Assembly: GCA_947454235.1 (NCBI GenBank)
Contig: CANGIY010000029.1
Location: 1-38,936 of the forward strand
DNA from: Chitinophagaceae bacterium
GTDB lineage: Bacteria > Bacteroidota > Bacteroidia > Chitinophagales > Chitinophagaceae
DNA length: 38,936 bases
Reading direction: 5' to 3'
Numbering within the stretch: position 1 is the first letter of the stretch; every line of letters starts with the position of its first letter. Shown here piece after piece: positions 7,134-15,102 of this stretch. The notes beneath the pieces were generated by a model, which was not told the DNA's origin, ran no database searches, and worked only from the letters and a program-made list of their open reading frames with translations. Both the position numbers and the translations under genes were made by a program.

Positions 7134-7900
7134 TCAGACAATATTTTGTATCCCAAGGCTCTATAGTAAGGGAAATATGGAGCAGACAAGACGTCATATT
7201 ATTCATTTTCGCAGGCTCTGCTGCCGAATTCGCATTGAACAAGGCTGTTGATTGGCTATATTTTACCGGGAAAATTCCCAAAGACCCGCTTGGTCGCCTG
7301 CTATCTACCGTCGATTATGCCCGGGGTATCATATTCGCGACATACGATGACGCAGTCAATGTTATCAACCGTATCAATTCAATTCATGGTGGGGTTGAGG
7401 CAGCCCGCCAGGCAAAAATACCAGATTGGGCTTACCGCGATGTATTGTACATGCTCCTCGACTATTCGGTGAAAGCCTATGAAATGGTGCAGCGCAAACT
7501 TACGCATGCTGAAAAAGAGGAAATATTTAGTGTGTTTACAGAAATGGGGACACTGATGGGGTTGCAATCTTTACCTGCCAATTATAAGGAATGGGTAAAA
7601 GAGCGCGAGATGCACATACATACCGACCTTGTTTTAAGCAACTACACGCAAGATCTCTATCAACAATACAGGAAGCACCTGGGTTTTGTGCGTTATGAGC
7701 TTTTACTGGGTGTACAAGCGGCGTTGGTGCCAAATCATGCTGCTACATTGTTGCAATTGAAACATAAAACGGTTTACAAGGGTTTAATAGCAGCATACAA
7801 ATACGCTACCTACATCAAGGTCGACAGACTACTGGACCCTATAGTATTACCGGGGAAATACAAACTTAACTTGATGGCTGCGAATGCGCGTCCGGCTTAA
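7130..7900 (+). CDS. Oxygenase MpaB/DUF2236-like protein
   Basis: The likely 256-aa protein starts at ATG 7130, not at the in-frame upstream start 7067, because 7130 forms an ATGA overlap with the Coq4-like gene. The pattern matches MpaB/DUF2236 proteins: an N-terminal WSRQDVILFIFAGSAAEFAL, then KDPLGRLLSTVDYARGIIF, RINSIHGGVEAAR with the conserved His, and PDWAYRDVLYMLLDYSVKAYE. The family is helical, and some members are haem-containing oxygenases such as fungal MpaB, rubber oxygenase Lcp and mycobacterial relatives. Calling this one an oxygenase is inference. Its TAA overlaps the TAA of scpB tail to tail. Confidence 0.65.
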   Translation: MIRQYFVSQGSIVREIWSRQDVILFIFAGSAAEFALNKAVDWLYFTGKIPKDPLGRLLSTVDYARGIIFATYDDAVNVINRINSIHGGVEAARQAKIPDWAYRDVLYMLLDYSVKAYEMVQRKLTHAEKEEIFSVFTEMGTLMGLQSLPANYKEWVKEREMHIHTDLVLSNYTQDLYQQYRKHLGFVRYELLLGVQAALVPNHAATLLQLKHKTVYKGLIAAYKYATYIKVDRLLDPIVLPGKYKLNLMAANARPA

Positions 7901-8532
7901 GATGCTTGTTTGAATACAGGCATTGTTGGCATAATTACCGGAGAAGCATCTTCAGGTGCGGCGTCAGTTGATGGCGTAGGCATTACAATTTCGAGGTCGG
8001 TAATATCCTTAAGCTGCGGCAACTGTGAAGGGCTGTTGATACCCAGATAATCCATGAAATGCTTAGAAGTACAATAAACAAGCGGCTTACCTACCATTTC
8101 TTCATTGCGACCAGAGATTACAATCAGTTCTTTTTCAATCAATTTTTGAATGCTGTAGTCGGCACTTACACCGCGAATGTATTCGATTTCGCTTTTTGTA
8201 ATTGGTTGCTTGTAGGCAATGATTGAAAGTGTTTCCATAGCTGCGTTCGACAATTTTTTGATGTGTTTGTCGGCATTCAGTTTCAGAACTGTTTTATGGA
8301 AAGCTTTTTTAGTAAGGAATTGGTATCCGCCACCAGTTTCAGCAAGCTGGAAAGGATAGTAAGTGGCGTCGTATTTCTCAATGATTGCTGCAATGCAACC
8401 GGAGATACGTTCAGTTTCGATGGTTTCTTCCAACGCCTGACTCATCATCTCGGTGATTTCAATTTGAGTTAACGGTCTGTCGCTGGCGAAAATCAGGGCC
8501 TCCACGTGGGGCATCAACATTTCGATATCCAT
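7897..8532 (-). CDS. scpB: Segregation and condensation protein B
   Basis: ScpB is the kleisin-binding partner of the SMC-ScpA condensin-like complex. The protein (211 aa from ATG 8532) has paired winged-helix domains, with the family start MLMPHVEALIFASDRPLTQIEI and the later FLTKKAFHKTVLKL, NAAMETLSIIAYKQPITKSEIEYIRG and GRNEEMVGKPLVYCTSKHFMDYLGI. I chose ATG 8532 over the upstream TTG 8562 because a -7 box covers 8560-8567. The C-terminus has a short acidic, Pro- and Ala-rich tail. scpA is not in the window. The gene ends in a 3-base overlap with the convergent MpaB-like gene. Confidence 0.93.
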   Translation of the reverse strand: MDIEMLMPHVEALIFASDRPLTQIEITEMMSQALEETIETERISGCIAAIIEKYDATYYPFQLAETGGGYQFLTKKAFHKTVLKLNADKHIKKLSNAAMETLSIIAYKQPITKSEIEYIRGVSADYSIQKLIEKELIVISGRNEEMVGKPLVYCTSKHFMDYLGINSPSQLPQLKDITDLEIVMPTPSTDAAPEDASPVIMPTMPVFKQAS

Positions 8533-8559
8533 AGTACTTACTTTAATGAGGGATTTACT

Positions 8560-8567
8560 CAAAAGTA
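8560..8567 (-). promoter_or_regulatory. -7 box of scpB
   Basis: TACTTTTG on the minus strand fits TAnnTTTG and places the transcript start about 20 nt before ATG 8532. No convincing TTTG is seen at -33. Confidence 0.45.
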
Positions 8568-8746
8568 AGAAGCAACTGCCGATTGGCTTTTTAAAGAATT
8601 ACACACTTGTGAATAACTAAAAACGTTTTGTTTGTAACCTGTGCATTACCGTTTATGACTGTCAATAACATATTTTATACATGGGATTAGGGCGTAATTT
8701 TAAGGGTGCTGAGAGGGCGTGTGCGGCAATGATAAGTGGGGGGGTA

Positions 8747-8847
8747 CTTCGGCTGCGCTCAGTAAACGATTTTGTCTGAAATCTGATTTTAATGATTTTT
8801 GTGACAGACTTTGATTTTTGGTTCGGTGACTGAGCGGAGTCGAAGTA
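8747..8847. repeat. REP-like inverted repeat pair (CTGAGCG..GTCGAAG type)
   Basis: ACTTCGGCTGCGCTCAGT near 8746-8763 and ACTGAGCGGAGTCGAAGT near 8829-8846 are inverted copies with two mismatches, about 65 bases apart. CTTCG-rCT-sCGCTCAGT sequences are a common interspersed repeat in Bacteroidota intergenic regions, usually as such inverted pairs. No RAYT-type transposase is present in the window. Confidence 0.6.
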
Positions 8848-8979
8848 AATGGGGTTCAAGACAAATTGATGCGGTTTGCAAGCAGAAGCTTGTTATGTAT
8901 GAGGACCAAGCGAGAACCACGAACGAGTTGGGGGGCGGGCTGCATCAACCATGGGGAAAGCTAGTTTGCAACCGCAGTT

Positions 8980-9008
8980 CTAATCTACGCATATTTTGCG
9001 TAGATTAG
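8980..9008. repeat. Perfect 12-bp inverted repeat
   Basis: CTAATCTACGCA (8980-8991) and TGCGTAGATTAG (8997-9008) flank a 5-base loop. No T tract follows on either strand, so it is more likely an operator or structured leader than a terminator. It lies about 70 bases upstream of the TonB-C promoter. Confidence 0.5.
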
Positions 9009-9075
9009 GTGAAGTATTCTACGCACTGACGGGAATCAATATCCTCCTAGCAACCTCCTTTTTCCATCAAACACC

Positions 9076-9083
9076 TACCTTTG
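9076..9083 (+). promoter_or_regulatory. -7 box of the TonB-C gene
   Basis: TACCTTTG matches TAnnTTTG and is followed by a 32-nt stretch to ATG 9116. A T-rich TTTTT about 20 bases upstream may serve as the -33 element. Confidence 0.6.
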
Positions 9084-9115
9084 CACTCCCCATTCAATTT
9101 TGGGTGTCTCAAGCC

Positions 9116-9556
9116 ATGATTAAAAAACTCATTTTCGCTTTTGCAATTTGTGTAGCAGGCAATACTTATGCTCAAAGTCAGGAGACGCCACCTCCCATGC
9201 AAAAACTTGGTTCCGAGCCGGGTAGTGAAGCAAAGCAAAGTACTGATGGAATGGTATTTCAGTTCGTTGAGCAAATGCCTTCACCGGGTTTTAATATGAA
9301 TGAGTACCTCGGCAAGCATATCAAGTATCCGGGTAAGGCACGCCGTCAAAACATTCAAGGTAGAGTTCTGGTTGCATTTGTGGTTACAGAAACGGGTGCA
9401 ATTGAAGACGTAAAAGTGACGAAAGGTGTATGCCCGTCTATCGATAAAGAAGCCATACGTGTCATTAAAAAAATGCCAAACTGGAAGCCCGGTAAACAAA
9501 ACGGTAAAGCAGTAAAAGTGCGTTACACACAACCAATTTCATTTAAACTGGAGTAA
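9116..9556 (+). CDS. Secreted TonB C-terminal domain protein
   Basis: Starting at ATG 9116 (146 aa) gives a clean signal peptide, MIKKLIFAFAICVAGNTYAQ. The upstream in-frame start at 8996 lies before the -7 box and is rejected. The mature protein has a Pro-rich linker and a TonB-C fold: GRVLVAFVVTETGAIEDVKV, SIDKEAIRVIKKMPNWKPGK and GKAVKVRYTQPISFKL. There is no N-terminal membrane anchor and no long Pro/Lys spacer, so it is not a canonical TonB energy transducer. Small secreted TonB-C proteins of this kind are common in Bacteroidota and their role is unclear. Confidence 0.85.
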   Translation: MIKKLIFAFAICVAGNTYAQSQETPPPMQKLGSEPGSEAKQSTDGMVFQFVEQMPSPGFNMNEYLGKHIKYPGKARRQNIQGRVLVAFVVTETGAIEDVKVTKGVCPSIDKEAIRVIKKMPNWKPGKQNGKAVKVRYTQPISFKLE

Positions 9557-9571
9557 GCTTCATTAAAACAA

Positions 9572-9599
9572 TTCAGCCGAACCAATTGGTCCGGCTGAA
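9572..9599 (-). terminator. Hairpin between convergent genes
   Basis: TTCAGCCGAACC/GGTCCGGCTGAA closes an AATT loop. On the minus strand the one imperfect pair becomes a G-U wobble and a TTGTTTTAAT stretch follows, so it fits best as the terminator of the 9605-10135 gene. It may also slow the plus-strand transcript. Confidence 0.6.
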
Positions 9600-9604
9600 G
9601 AATG

Positions 9605-10135
9605 TTATTTTACGAAGTAGCATTTAAGTGTACCCCCAAGCATGGTGTCGGTGGAGACATGTGCGTTTTTACGCCTCACCAATACATTGCTTAGGTAAAC
9701 AGTATCTCCCGGCTTAATGCGATCGTATATTTCGTTAGAAATAGATTCTGAAATAGTATCTCCAACACAAGGTTCGCTCATGTAGTCGGTGATCATATGT
9801 AAGTCGGTACCGGCAGAATCTTCATACATTCTGCGCTCAGCAAAGCCAAATGTAAAGTTGATGACTTCATAACTGTTGCCCGTACTGTCGTGCGACTTAA
9901 TACCCTGACGCAATAAATTACTGAAACGGGTAGTAGTAATAGCCCCGCCGCCAAACTGTTCGTTACCCAAATAAATTCCCGGCGTAAGAACTTTACGTTG
10001 AGCCGGCGCAACAGTTTTAACCGGTGCCGGAGTCGTAGCTTTTTTTGCAGGTTTCTTGCCGGCCTGGGCCCAAAGGTTTATGGCAGTTCCCATAATAAGA
10101 GCTGCAACAATCCATTTTCCTTTTCTTCCGGTCAT
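9605..10135 (-). CDS. Secreted protein of unknown function
   Basis: The 176-aa product has a signal peptide ending near NLWAQ and an Ala/Lys/Pro/Thr-rich spacer (KKPAKKATTPAPVKT). A compact C-terminal domain of about 125 residues follows, with short strands (GIYLGNEQFGGG, NSYEVINFTFGFAERRM, GDTVYLSNVLVRR). Its ending GTLKCYFVK is polar and there is no T9SS sorting domain. The GDTVYLSNV pattern recalls the repeated domains of the gliding protein GldM, but only loosely. It lies 43 nt after valS on the same strand and may share its transcript. Confidence 0.6.
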   Translation of the reverse strand: MTGRKGKWIVAALIMGTAINLWAQAGKKPAKKATTPAPVKTVAPAQRKVLTPGIYLGNEQFGGGAITTTRFSNLLRQGIKSHDSTGNSYEVINFTFGFAERRMYEDSAGTDLHMITDYMSEPCVGDTISESISNEIYDRIKPGDTVYLSNVLVRRKNAHVSTDTMLGGTLKCYFVK

Positions 10136-10178
10136 ATTCGTGTAGCGTTATTTAAGGTTATAGTATTGGTTTCAATTT

Positions 10179-12803
10179 TTATGCCAGACTTTCTTCAATT
10201 GCCTTGATTTTTGCCATTGCATCAGCGTGTTTTTTGCGTTCGTTGTCAATTACTTCAGGTTTTGCATTTTGTACAAATTTCTCATTCAGCAATTTCTTTT
10301 CAACGCTTACAACAAAACCTTTCAGGTATTCAAGGTCTTTCAATAATTGTGCTTTCTGCAAGGTGTCGTCGATGGTAACATACGGCGCAACCATGTATAT
10401 TTTGTCTGATTTTACAACTACCGATATGCTTTTTTCTGTTGCTTCTTTGGCAAATTCGAGTGCTTCAGCGTTTACTTGCCTTTGCAAAATAGAAGCAGTA
10501 GTATTATAGAAAGCTTCATTATTTGTGTTTACGCTCAGGCGCACAACATCTTTTGGCTTGATGTTGTTTTTGATTCTCGCATCGCGAATTGCAGTAATTA
10601 CCTCTTGCAACAAAGCTCCCGATTCAAGCACCGATTTATTGGCGCTGTCGTATTTCGGCAATTGAAGCACCATAAGGTCGTCGCCTGCTGCTCTTTCTTT
10701 GAGTAAATGATAGATTTCTTCCGTTACGAATGGTAAGAACGGATGCAGCAATTGCAGCAAATTATCGTAGATGGCAACTGTGGCGTCATATACTTTCTGT
10801 GCAATTGGTTTTTCCATGGCAGGTTTCACCCACTCCAGGTACCAGCTACAGAAGTCGTTCCAAACCAATGAGTAAATTGTTTTCAATGCCTCACTGAGTT
10901 TGAAATCTTTCATTGATTCTGCTACTTCACCAGCCACTTCAGCAAGTCTGTTTTGCATCCATGTTATGGCAAATTCTACCTCCTCACCATTAATTTCAGT
11001 TGATGTACGAGACTCCCAACCCTTAATGAGTTTCATCGCGTTCCACATTTTATTGCAGAAGTTCCTGCCCTGTTCCAGTTGCGACTCATCAAAAAGCAAG
11101 TCGTTACCGGCAGGTGAAGAAATCATTACACTGAAACGAACAGCATCGGCACCATTGTCGTCAATGAGCTGTAATAAATCGGGGGAGTTGCCCAGCGACT
11201 TACTCATTTTACGACCCAGTTTATCACGCACAATACCGGTATAGTACACTTCGTTGAATGGTTTCTGTCCGGTAAACTCATACCCCGCCATAATCATACG
11301 TGCTACCCAGAAGAAAATGATTTCAGGGGCAGTAACGAGTGTTTGGGTAGGGTAGTAATATTTTAGATCTGTGTTATCAGGATTTTTGTTCCAGCCAAAT
11401 ACTTCCATTGGCCACAACCAGCTACTGAACCATGTATCCAATACATCTTCTTCTTGTCTAAGTTCAGGTTCAGCGGCAGCCAGTTCAGGTTTTTGTGCTT
11501 TGTAGGCTGCGTGTGCTCCTTCGGCAGTTTCAGCAACATAAATGCCGCCCTTGCTGTCGTACCATGCAGGTATGCGCTGTCCCCACCATAGTTGCCTGCT
11601 GATGCACCAGTCTTTAATGTTGGTCATCCAGTGGCGGTACAGATTTTTGAATTTCGCCGGGTGGTAAACAACCTCGTCATTTTCAACAGCGTCAAGTGCA
11701 GGCTTCGCCATATCGCCCATTTTGCACCACCACTGCATCGACAAGCGTGGTTCTATCGCAACATCGGTGCGCTCACTAAAACCTACCTGGTTTACGTAGT
11801 CTTCTTCTTTTACTATGTGCCCAAGCTGGCGCAGGTCTTCAACAATTTGTTTTCTTACAACAAATCTGTCTTGTCCCTCATATTGCGCAGCTTCTTTACT
11901 CATTGTGCCATCTTCGTTCAACGTATCAATAACAGGCAAGCCGTGTTTAATACCTAAGTTGTAGTCGTTGATGTCGTGAGCAGGCGTTACTTTAAGTGCG
12001 CCCGTACCAAATTCTTTATCGATATATTCGTCGAAAATGATAGGTACGCGCCTGTTAACAATAGGAATGATGCAATATTTGCCCTTCAGGTGCGTATAAC
12101 GCTCATCTTCAGGGTGTACACATACAGCAGTATCGCCTAGAATAGTTTCAGGGCGAACAGTTGCAATAGTGATATATTCATCGCTTTCGTCGATTTTATA
12201 ACGAACGTAAACGAGTTTAGAGTTGGTTTGTTTGTGGTTTACTTCTTCATCACTGAGTGCCGTTTTTGCTTTCGGATCCCAGTTAATCATTTTCACACCA
12301 CGGTAGATGTAACCCTTGCTGTGCAATTCAACAAATACCCTGATGACTGCTGCATAGTAGTCGGTATCCATTGTGAAAGAAGTGCGTTTCCAGTCGAGCG
12401 AGCAACCCAGTTTCCTAAGTTGTTCCAAAATGATACCGCCATATTTATCTTTCCACTGCCATGCATATTTAAGAAACTCGTCGCGCGAGAGTTTGTTTTT
12501 GTCAATGCCTTGTTCGCGAAGCATATTCACGACTTTGGCTTCAGTAGCAATTGAGGCGTGGTCGGTGCCGGGTACCCAGCATGTATTGTAGCCCATCATT
12601 TTCGCCCTGCGAATCAAAATGTCCTGTACACTGTTATTAAGTGCATGACCCATGTGCAGCACCCCTGTTACATTAGGCGGCGGCATTACTATTGTATAAG
12701 GTTCGCGATTATCAGGAGTGCTGAAAAAATAGCCGTTTTTCTCCCAGTGACTATACCATCTCTCTTCAGCTTCGCGATGCTGAAAATTCTTACTGATTTC
12801 CAT
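10179..12803 (-). CDS. valS: Valyl-tRNA synthetase
   Basis: This class I synthetase charges tRNA-Val. The 874-aa protein has the HIGH signature as HMGH at residues 50-53 (PPPNVTGVLHMGHALN), a CP1 editing domain (TVRPETILGDTAV, GTGALKVTPAHD), and KMSKS in DKLGRKMSKSLGNSPD. An anticodon-binding domain and a C-terminal coiled coil (LKDLEYLKGFVVSVEKKL, ending KAIEESLA) follow. Length and domain order are standard for bacteria. ATG 12803 has a TATATTTG box just upstream. Confidence 0.98.
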   Translation of the reverse strand: MEISKNFQHREAEERWYSHWEKNGYFFSTPDNREPYTIVMPPPNVTGVLHMGHALNNSVQDILIRRAKMMGYNTCWVPGTDHASIATEAKVVNMLREQGIDKNKLSRDEFLKYAWQWKDKYGGIILEQLRKLGCSLDWKRTSFTMDTDYYAAVIRVFVELHSKGYIYRGVKMINWDPKAKTALSDEEVNHKQTNSKLVYVRYKIDESDEYITIATVRPETILGDTAVCVHPEDERYTHLKGKYCIIPIVNRRVPIIFDEYIDKEFGTGALKVTPAHDINDYNLGIKHGLPVIDTLNEDGTMSKEAAQYEGQDRFVVRKQIVEDLRQLGHIVKEEDYVNQVGFSERTDVAIEPRLSMQWWCKMGDMAKPALDAVENDEVVYHPAKFKNLYRHWMTNIKDWCISRQLWWGQRIPAWYDSKGGIYVAETAEGAHAAYKAQKPELAAAEPELRQEEDVLDTWFSSWLWPMEVFGWNKNPDNTDLKYYYPTQTLVTAPEIIFFWVARMIMAGYEFTGQKPFNEVYYTGIVRDKLGRKMSKSLGNSPDLLQLIDDNGADAVRFSVMISSPAGNDLLFDESQLEQGRNFCNKMWNAMKLIKGWESRTSTEINGEEVEFAITWMQNRLAEVAGEVAESMKDFKLSEALKTIYSLVWNDFCSWYLEWVKPAMEKPIAQKVYDATVAIYDNLLQLLHPFLPFVTEEIYHLLKERAAGDDLMVLQLPKYDSANKSVLESGALLQEVITAIRDARIKNNIKPKDVVRLSVNTNNEAFYNTTASILQRQVNAEALEFAKEATEKSISVVVKSDKIYMVAPYVTIDDTLQKAQLLKDLEYLKGFVVSVEKKLLNEKFVQNAKPEVIDNERKKHADAMAKIKAIEESLA

Positions 12804-12817
12804 ATAAATTGTAAGCG

Positions 12818-12825
12818 CAAATATA
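12818..12825 (-). promoter_or_regulatory. -7 box of valS
   Basis: TATATTTG on the minus strand lies 14 nt before ATG 12803, implying a leader of only a few nucleotides. No clear -33 TTTG is visible. No T-box-like leader is possible in so short a space. Confidence 0.5.
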
Positions 12826-13085
12826 AGTTATAAAAAGGTAAGGAAGGTTGAATCAATAAAGTGTATCAAATTGCGCAGTTATTTGTCTTTTTTGCAAGGC
12901 GAAAAATCTGCCTTCCGAAAGTATTCGGAATAGAGACTTTTTCAACAAAACAAAAATGGGAAAGAGCAAGTAAGTTGGTAAACTTTATTTATTCATCGTT
13001 CCTAAGACCTAGTTAGTGTTTTAAGCCGAATTTATTCGGTAATTCGTTTCCATAAGGTCGCGGTTCATGCTTTGGTCATAAATCA
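12826..13085. other. Divergent intergenic region between valS and the CPBP gene
   Basis: About 260 bases with no gene. It carries two short hairpin sequences of similar form, CCGAAAGTATTCGG near 12917 and CCGAATTTATTCGG near 13026. Nothing else stands out. Confidence 0.4.
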
Positions 13086-13093
13086 TAACTTTG
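13086..13093 (+). promoter_or_regulatory. -7 box of the CPBP-cdsA operon
   Basis: TAACTTTG matches TAnnTTTG. It ends 8 bases before ATG 13102, so the mRNA would be leaderless or almost so. It also rules out the TTG at 13072 as a start. Confidence 0.55.
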
Positions 13094-13101
13094 CGCTTAA
13101 T

Positions 13102-14064
13102 ATGAAGTACTTCCGCTATTATCCGGGTTGGATTCAGATGATTCTGTTCCTGCTGATATGCCTTACTTTTCTGTACACTGGTGTCATGATGACACAATAC
13201 CTGTTGCCTAAGTTCACCGGGTTCGAGATGTCAGAAATTGCCGGAATCAAACCTTCCAGCAGTCCGGCTCTTATTCATACTTCAATGGTTATTAATGGGT
13301 TCCTGAATATGTGCATGTACATGCTTTCGGGGCTGGTTTTTGCCTACCTCAGTCATCCAAGCATGGGCGAATACCTTGGGCTCAGGAAACCCGGCAGTTA
13401 TGTTCAGTTGGTATTTGTTGTCTTGCTGATTATGGGTGCACAACCCTTGGTTGAAGCACTTACATATGGTATAAGTCTGTTTAAGTTCTCACCTGAAACA
13501 ATGGCCGAGCAAAAAGCATCGGAAGATGTAACCAAGGCATTCCTGACAATGCATTCACCCCTCGATTTTTTCAGGGCTTTTGCAACCATTGCTATTACGC
13601 CTGCACTGGGTGAAGAGTTCTTTTTCAGGGGTGTATTGATGCGCTATGCCACTCGTATTTTCCGAAGCCCGGTGCGAGGTATCATTTTTTCAGCGTTCAT
13701 TTTTGCCATTTCGCACTCTAATTTGTTTGGTTTACCGGCTATTTTTCTTGCCGGCTGCATTCTTGGAGCTATATATTATATCACAGGTTCGTTGTGGGCA
13801 AGTGTGTTAGCGCACTTGTTTTTCAATGGTTCGCAGGTGGTGTTGGCTTACATGGCTACATTCAACCCTGCGCTTAAGAACTTTTTGGAGAACGATTCCA
13901 ACGCTGCCGGTTTCATTTATTTGGGCGTAGGTACTGCACTGTTTACCATTGGGTATCTGGGCCTCCAAAAATTTAAAACACCATTGCCCGACAACTGGAC
14001 TGATGATTTCAGGAATGAGGTGAACGAAGATTCTTTTTCAGACCCAACAGAAGACAACAAATAA
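13102..14064 (+). CDS. CPBP family intramembrane glutamic endopeptidase
   Basis: This 320-aa membrane protein (start ATG 13102) belongs to the Abi/CAAX-protease (CPBP) group, related to Rce1. All three core motifs are present: EExxxR as GEEFFFRG (E171, E172, R176), FxxxH as FAISH (His 205), and HxxxN as HLFFN (His 238, Asn 242). About eight membrane segments are visible. Family members cleave within membranes; here the substrate is unknown. Its stop overlaps the cdsA start by one base (TAATG), so the two are translated together, a hint of a phospholipid or envelope connection. Confidence 0.88.
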   Translation: MKYFRYYPGWIQMILFLLICLTFLYTGVMMTQYLLPKFTGFEMSEIAGIKPSSSPALIHTSMVINGFLNMCMYMLSGLVFAYLSHPSMGEYLGLRKPGSYVQLVFVVLLIMGAQPLVEALTYGISLFKFSPETMAEQKASEDVTKAFLTMHSPLDFFRAFATIAITPALGEEFFFRGVLMRYATRIFRSPVRGIIFSAFIFAISHSNLFGLPAIFLAGCILGAIYYITGSLWASVLAHLFFNGSQVVLAYMATFNPALKNFLENDSNAAGFIYLGVGTALFTIGYLGLQKFKTPLPDNWTDDFRNEVNEDSFSDPTEDNK

Positions 14065-14900
14065 TGGCACTTAACTTACCTACTTTTTATAAAAGAACTG
14101 CTAGTGCAGCCGTGTTTGCAGCGGTTATGCTTACCGGGTTGTTGTACAACGAGTGGTCGTTTCTGGCGCTGGTGGCACTCATTAATTTTCTGTGTATCAG
14201 GGAATATTTCAGGTTAATGCCGCTTATTATTAAAGATACACACTGGCCGGGTTGGTTGCTGCCTGCTATGCAGGTTGTTTCAGCGGCAATACTTACTTTA
14301 TATTTCCTTCATGTATTCCCGGCGGTTGGCGCGGGTTTCGATTCGGTGAAGAAGTTAATGCCACTCATGTTGTTCGCTCTGCCACTTCTTTTGGCATCGG
14401 GTGCATTGCAAAAGCAAACTGCAGTTTCGGCGGTGATGCAGGCATTTGGTGGCTTAGTCTACGTCACATTGCCGTTGATGTTGTTACTCGATTTAAGAAG
14501 TCACGACCTGTTGCTGCCTATCATGCTCATTCTTATGATATGGATGAATGATACAATGGCATACCTGGTGGGTTCGTTCATAGGCAAAACACCTTTTTCG
14601 CCTATATCGCCTAAAAAGACGTGGGAGGGTACAGCAGGGGGGGCAGTACTGGCGGTGGTTGGTGCAGTGGTTGTATACTATTATACCCATAAGTTCAGGC
14701 TTATGGACTGGGTGGTGCTATCGCTGTGTGCAGCCATAATGGGCACCATTGGCGATTTGCTGGAATCGAAGCTCAAACGACTTGCTGAAGTGAAAGATTC
14801 AGGAGCAATTATGCCGGGGCATGGTGGTGCACTCGACAGGTTCGATTCTCTATTGCTGGCAACGCCATTTGCTGCTGCCTACATTATGTTGTTTTGGTAA
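14064..14900 (+). CDS. cdsA: Phosphatidate cytidylyltransferase
   Basis: CdsA makes CDP-diacylglycerol from phosphatidate and CTP, the entry point to bacterial phospholipids, in the inner membrane. The 278-aa protein has many hydrophobic segments and the PROSITE-type signature near its C-terminus, SKLKRLAEVKDSGAIMPGHG followed by GALDRFDS. WMNDTMAYLVGSFIGKTPF and SPKKTWEG are also typical. It overlaps the CPBP gene by one base and is its co-transcribed partner. It ends just before a convergent small gene. Confidence 0.95.
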   Translation: MALNLPTFYKRTASAAVFAAVMLTGLLYNEWSFLALVALINFLCIREYFRLMPLIIKDTHWPGWLLPAMQVVSAAILTLYFLHVFPAVGAGFDSVKKLMPLMLFALPLLLASGALQKQTAVSAVMQAFGGLVYVTLPLMLLLDLRSHDLLLPIMLILMIWMNDTMAYLVGSFIGKTPFSPISPKKTWEGTAGGAVLAVVGAVVVYYYTHKFRLMDWVVLSLCAAIMGTIGDLLESKLKRLAEVKDSGAIMPGHGGALDRFDSLLLATPFAAAYIMLFW

Positions 14901-14901
14901 A

Positions 14902-15102
14902 TTACTGTGGCTTTTTTGCGCCGGTCATTTCGGTTCTGTCGGGTACAGGGAAATGCGCCTGTTCATATGCCATCATTTCGCGCGAAAGCTCCCGAAGTTC
15001 AGTTTCTTCCTTGTCGGAAAGATTTTCAAACCCTTTTTGCAAAAAGGCTTCAATTCTGAAACGGGTAAGCAAATAATCGCGTCTGGTAACTATCTTACTC
15101 AT
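14902..15102 (-). CDS. Small conserved-looking protein of unknown function
   Basis: I favour ATG 15102, giving 66 aa (MSKIVTRRDYLLTRF onward), over the longer frame from 15165. The protein is helical and charged (FENLSDKEETELRELSREMM) with a basic start and a short polar tail. No family is recognised. It converges on cdsA with a one-base gap. Confidence 0.55.
   Translation of the reverse strand: MSKIVTRRDYLLTRFRIEAFLQKGFENLSDKEETELRELSREMMAYEQAHFPVPDRTEMTGAKKPQ

Larger units (their letters stand above)
8568..9075. other. Gene-free interval between scpB and the TonB-C gene
   Basis: About 500 bases with no credible gene; frames here have no family features. It holds a DnaA-box-like TGTGAATAA at 8608-8616, a REP-like inverted pair at 8747/8847, two G runs (near 8740 and 8930) and a 12-bp perfect stem at 8980-9008. 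These are listed separately where supported. Confidence 0.6.

Noticed and set aside
8662-8859. Open frame across the REP-like repeats
   Set aside because: Its TERSRS-like residues come from the CTGAGCG/GTCGAAG repeat itself; no start signal or conserved domain.
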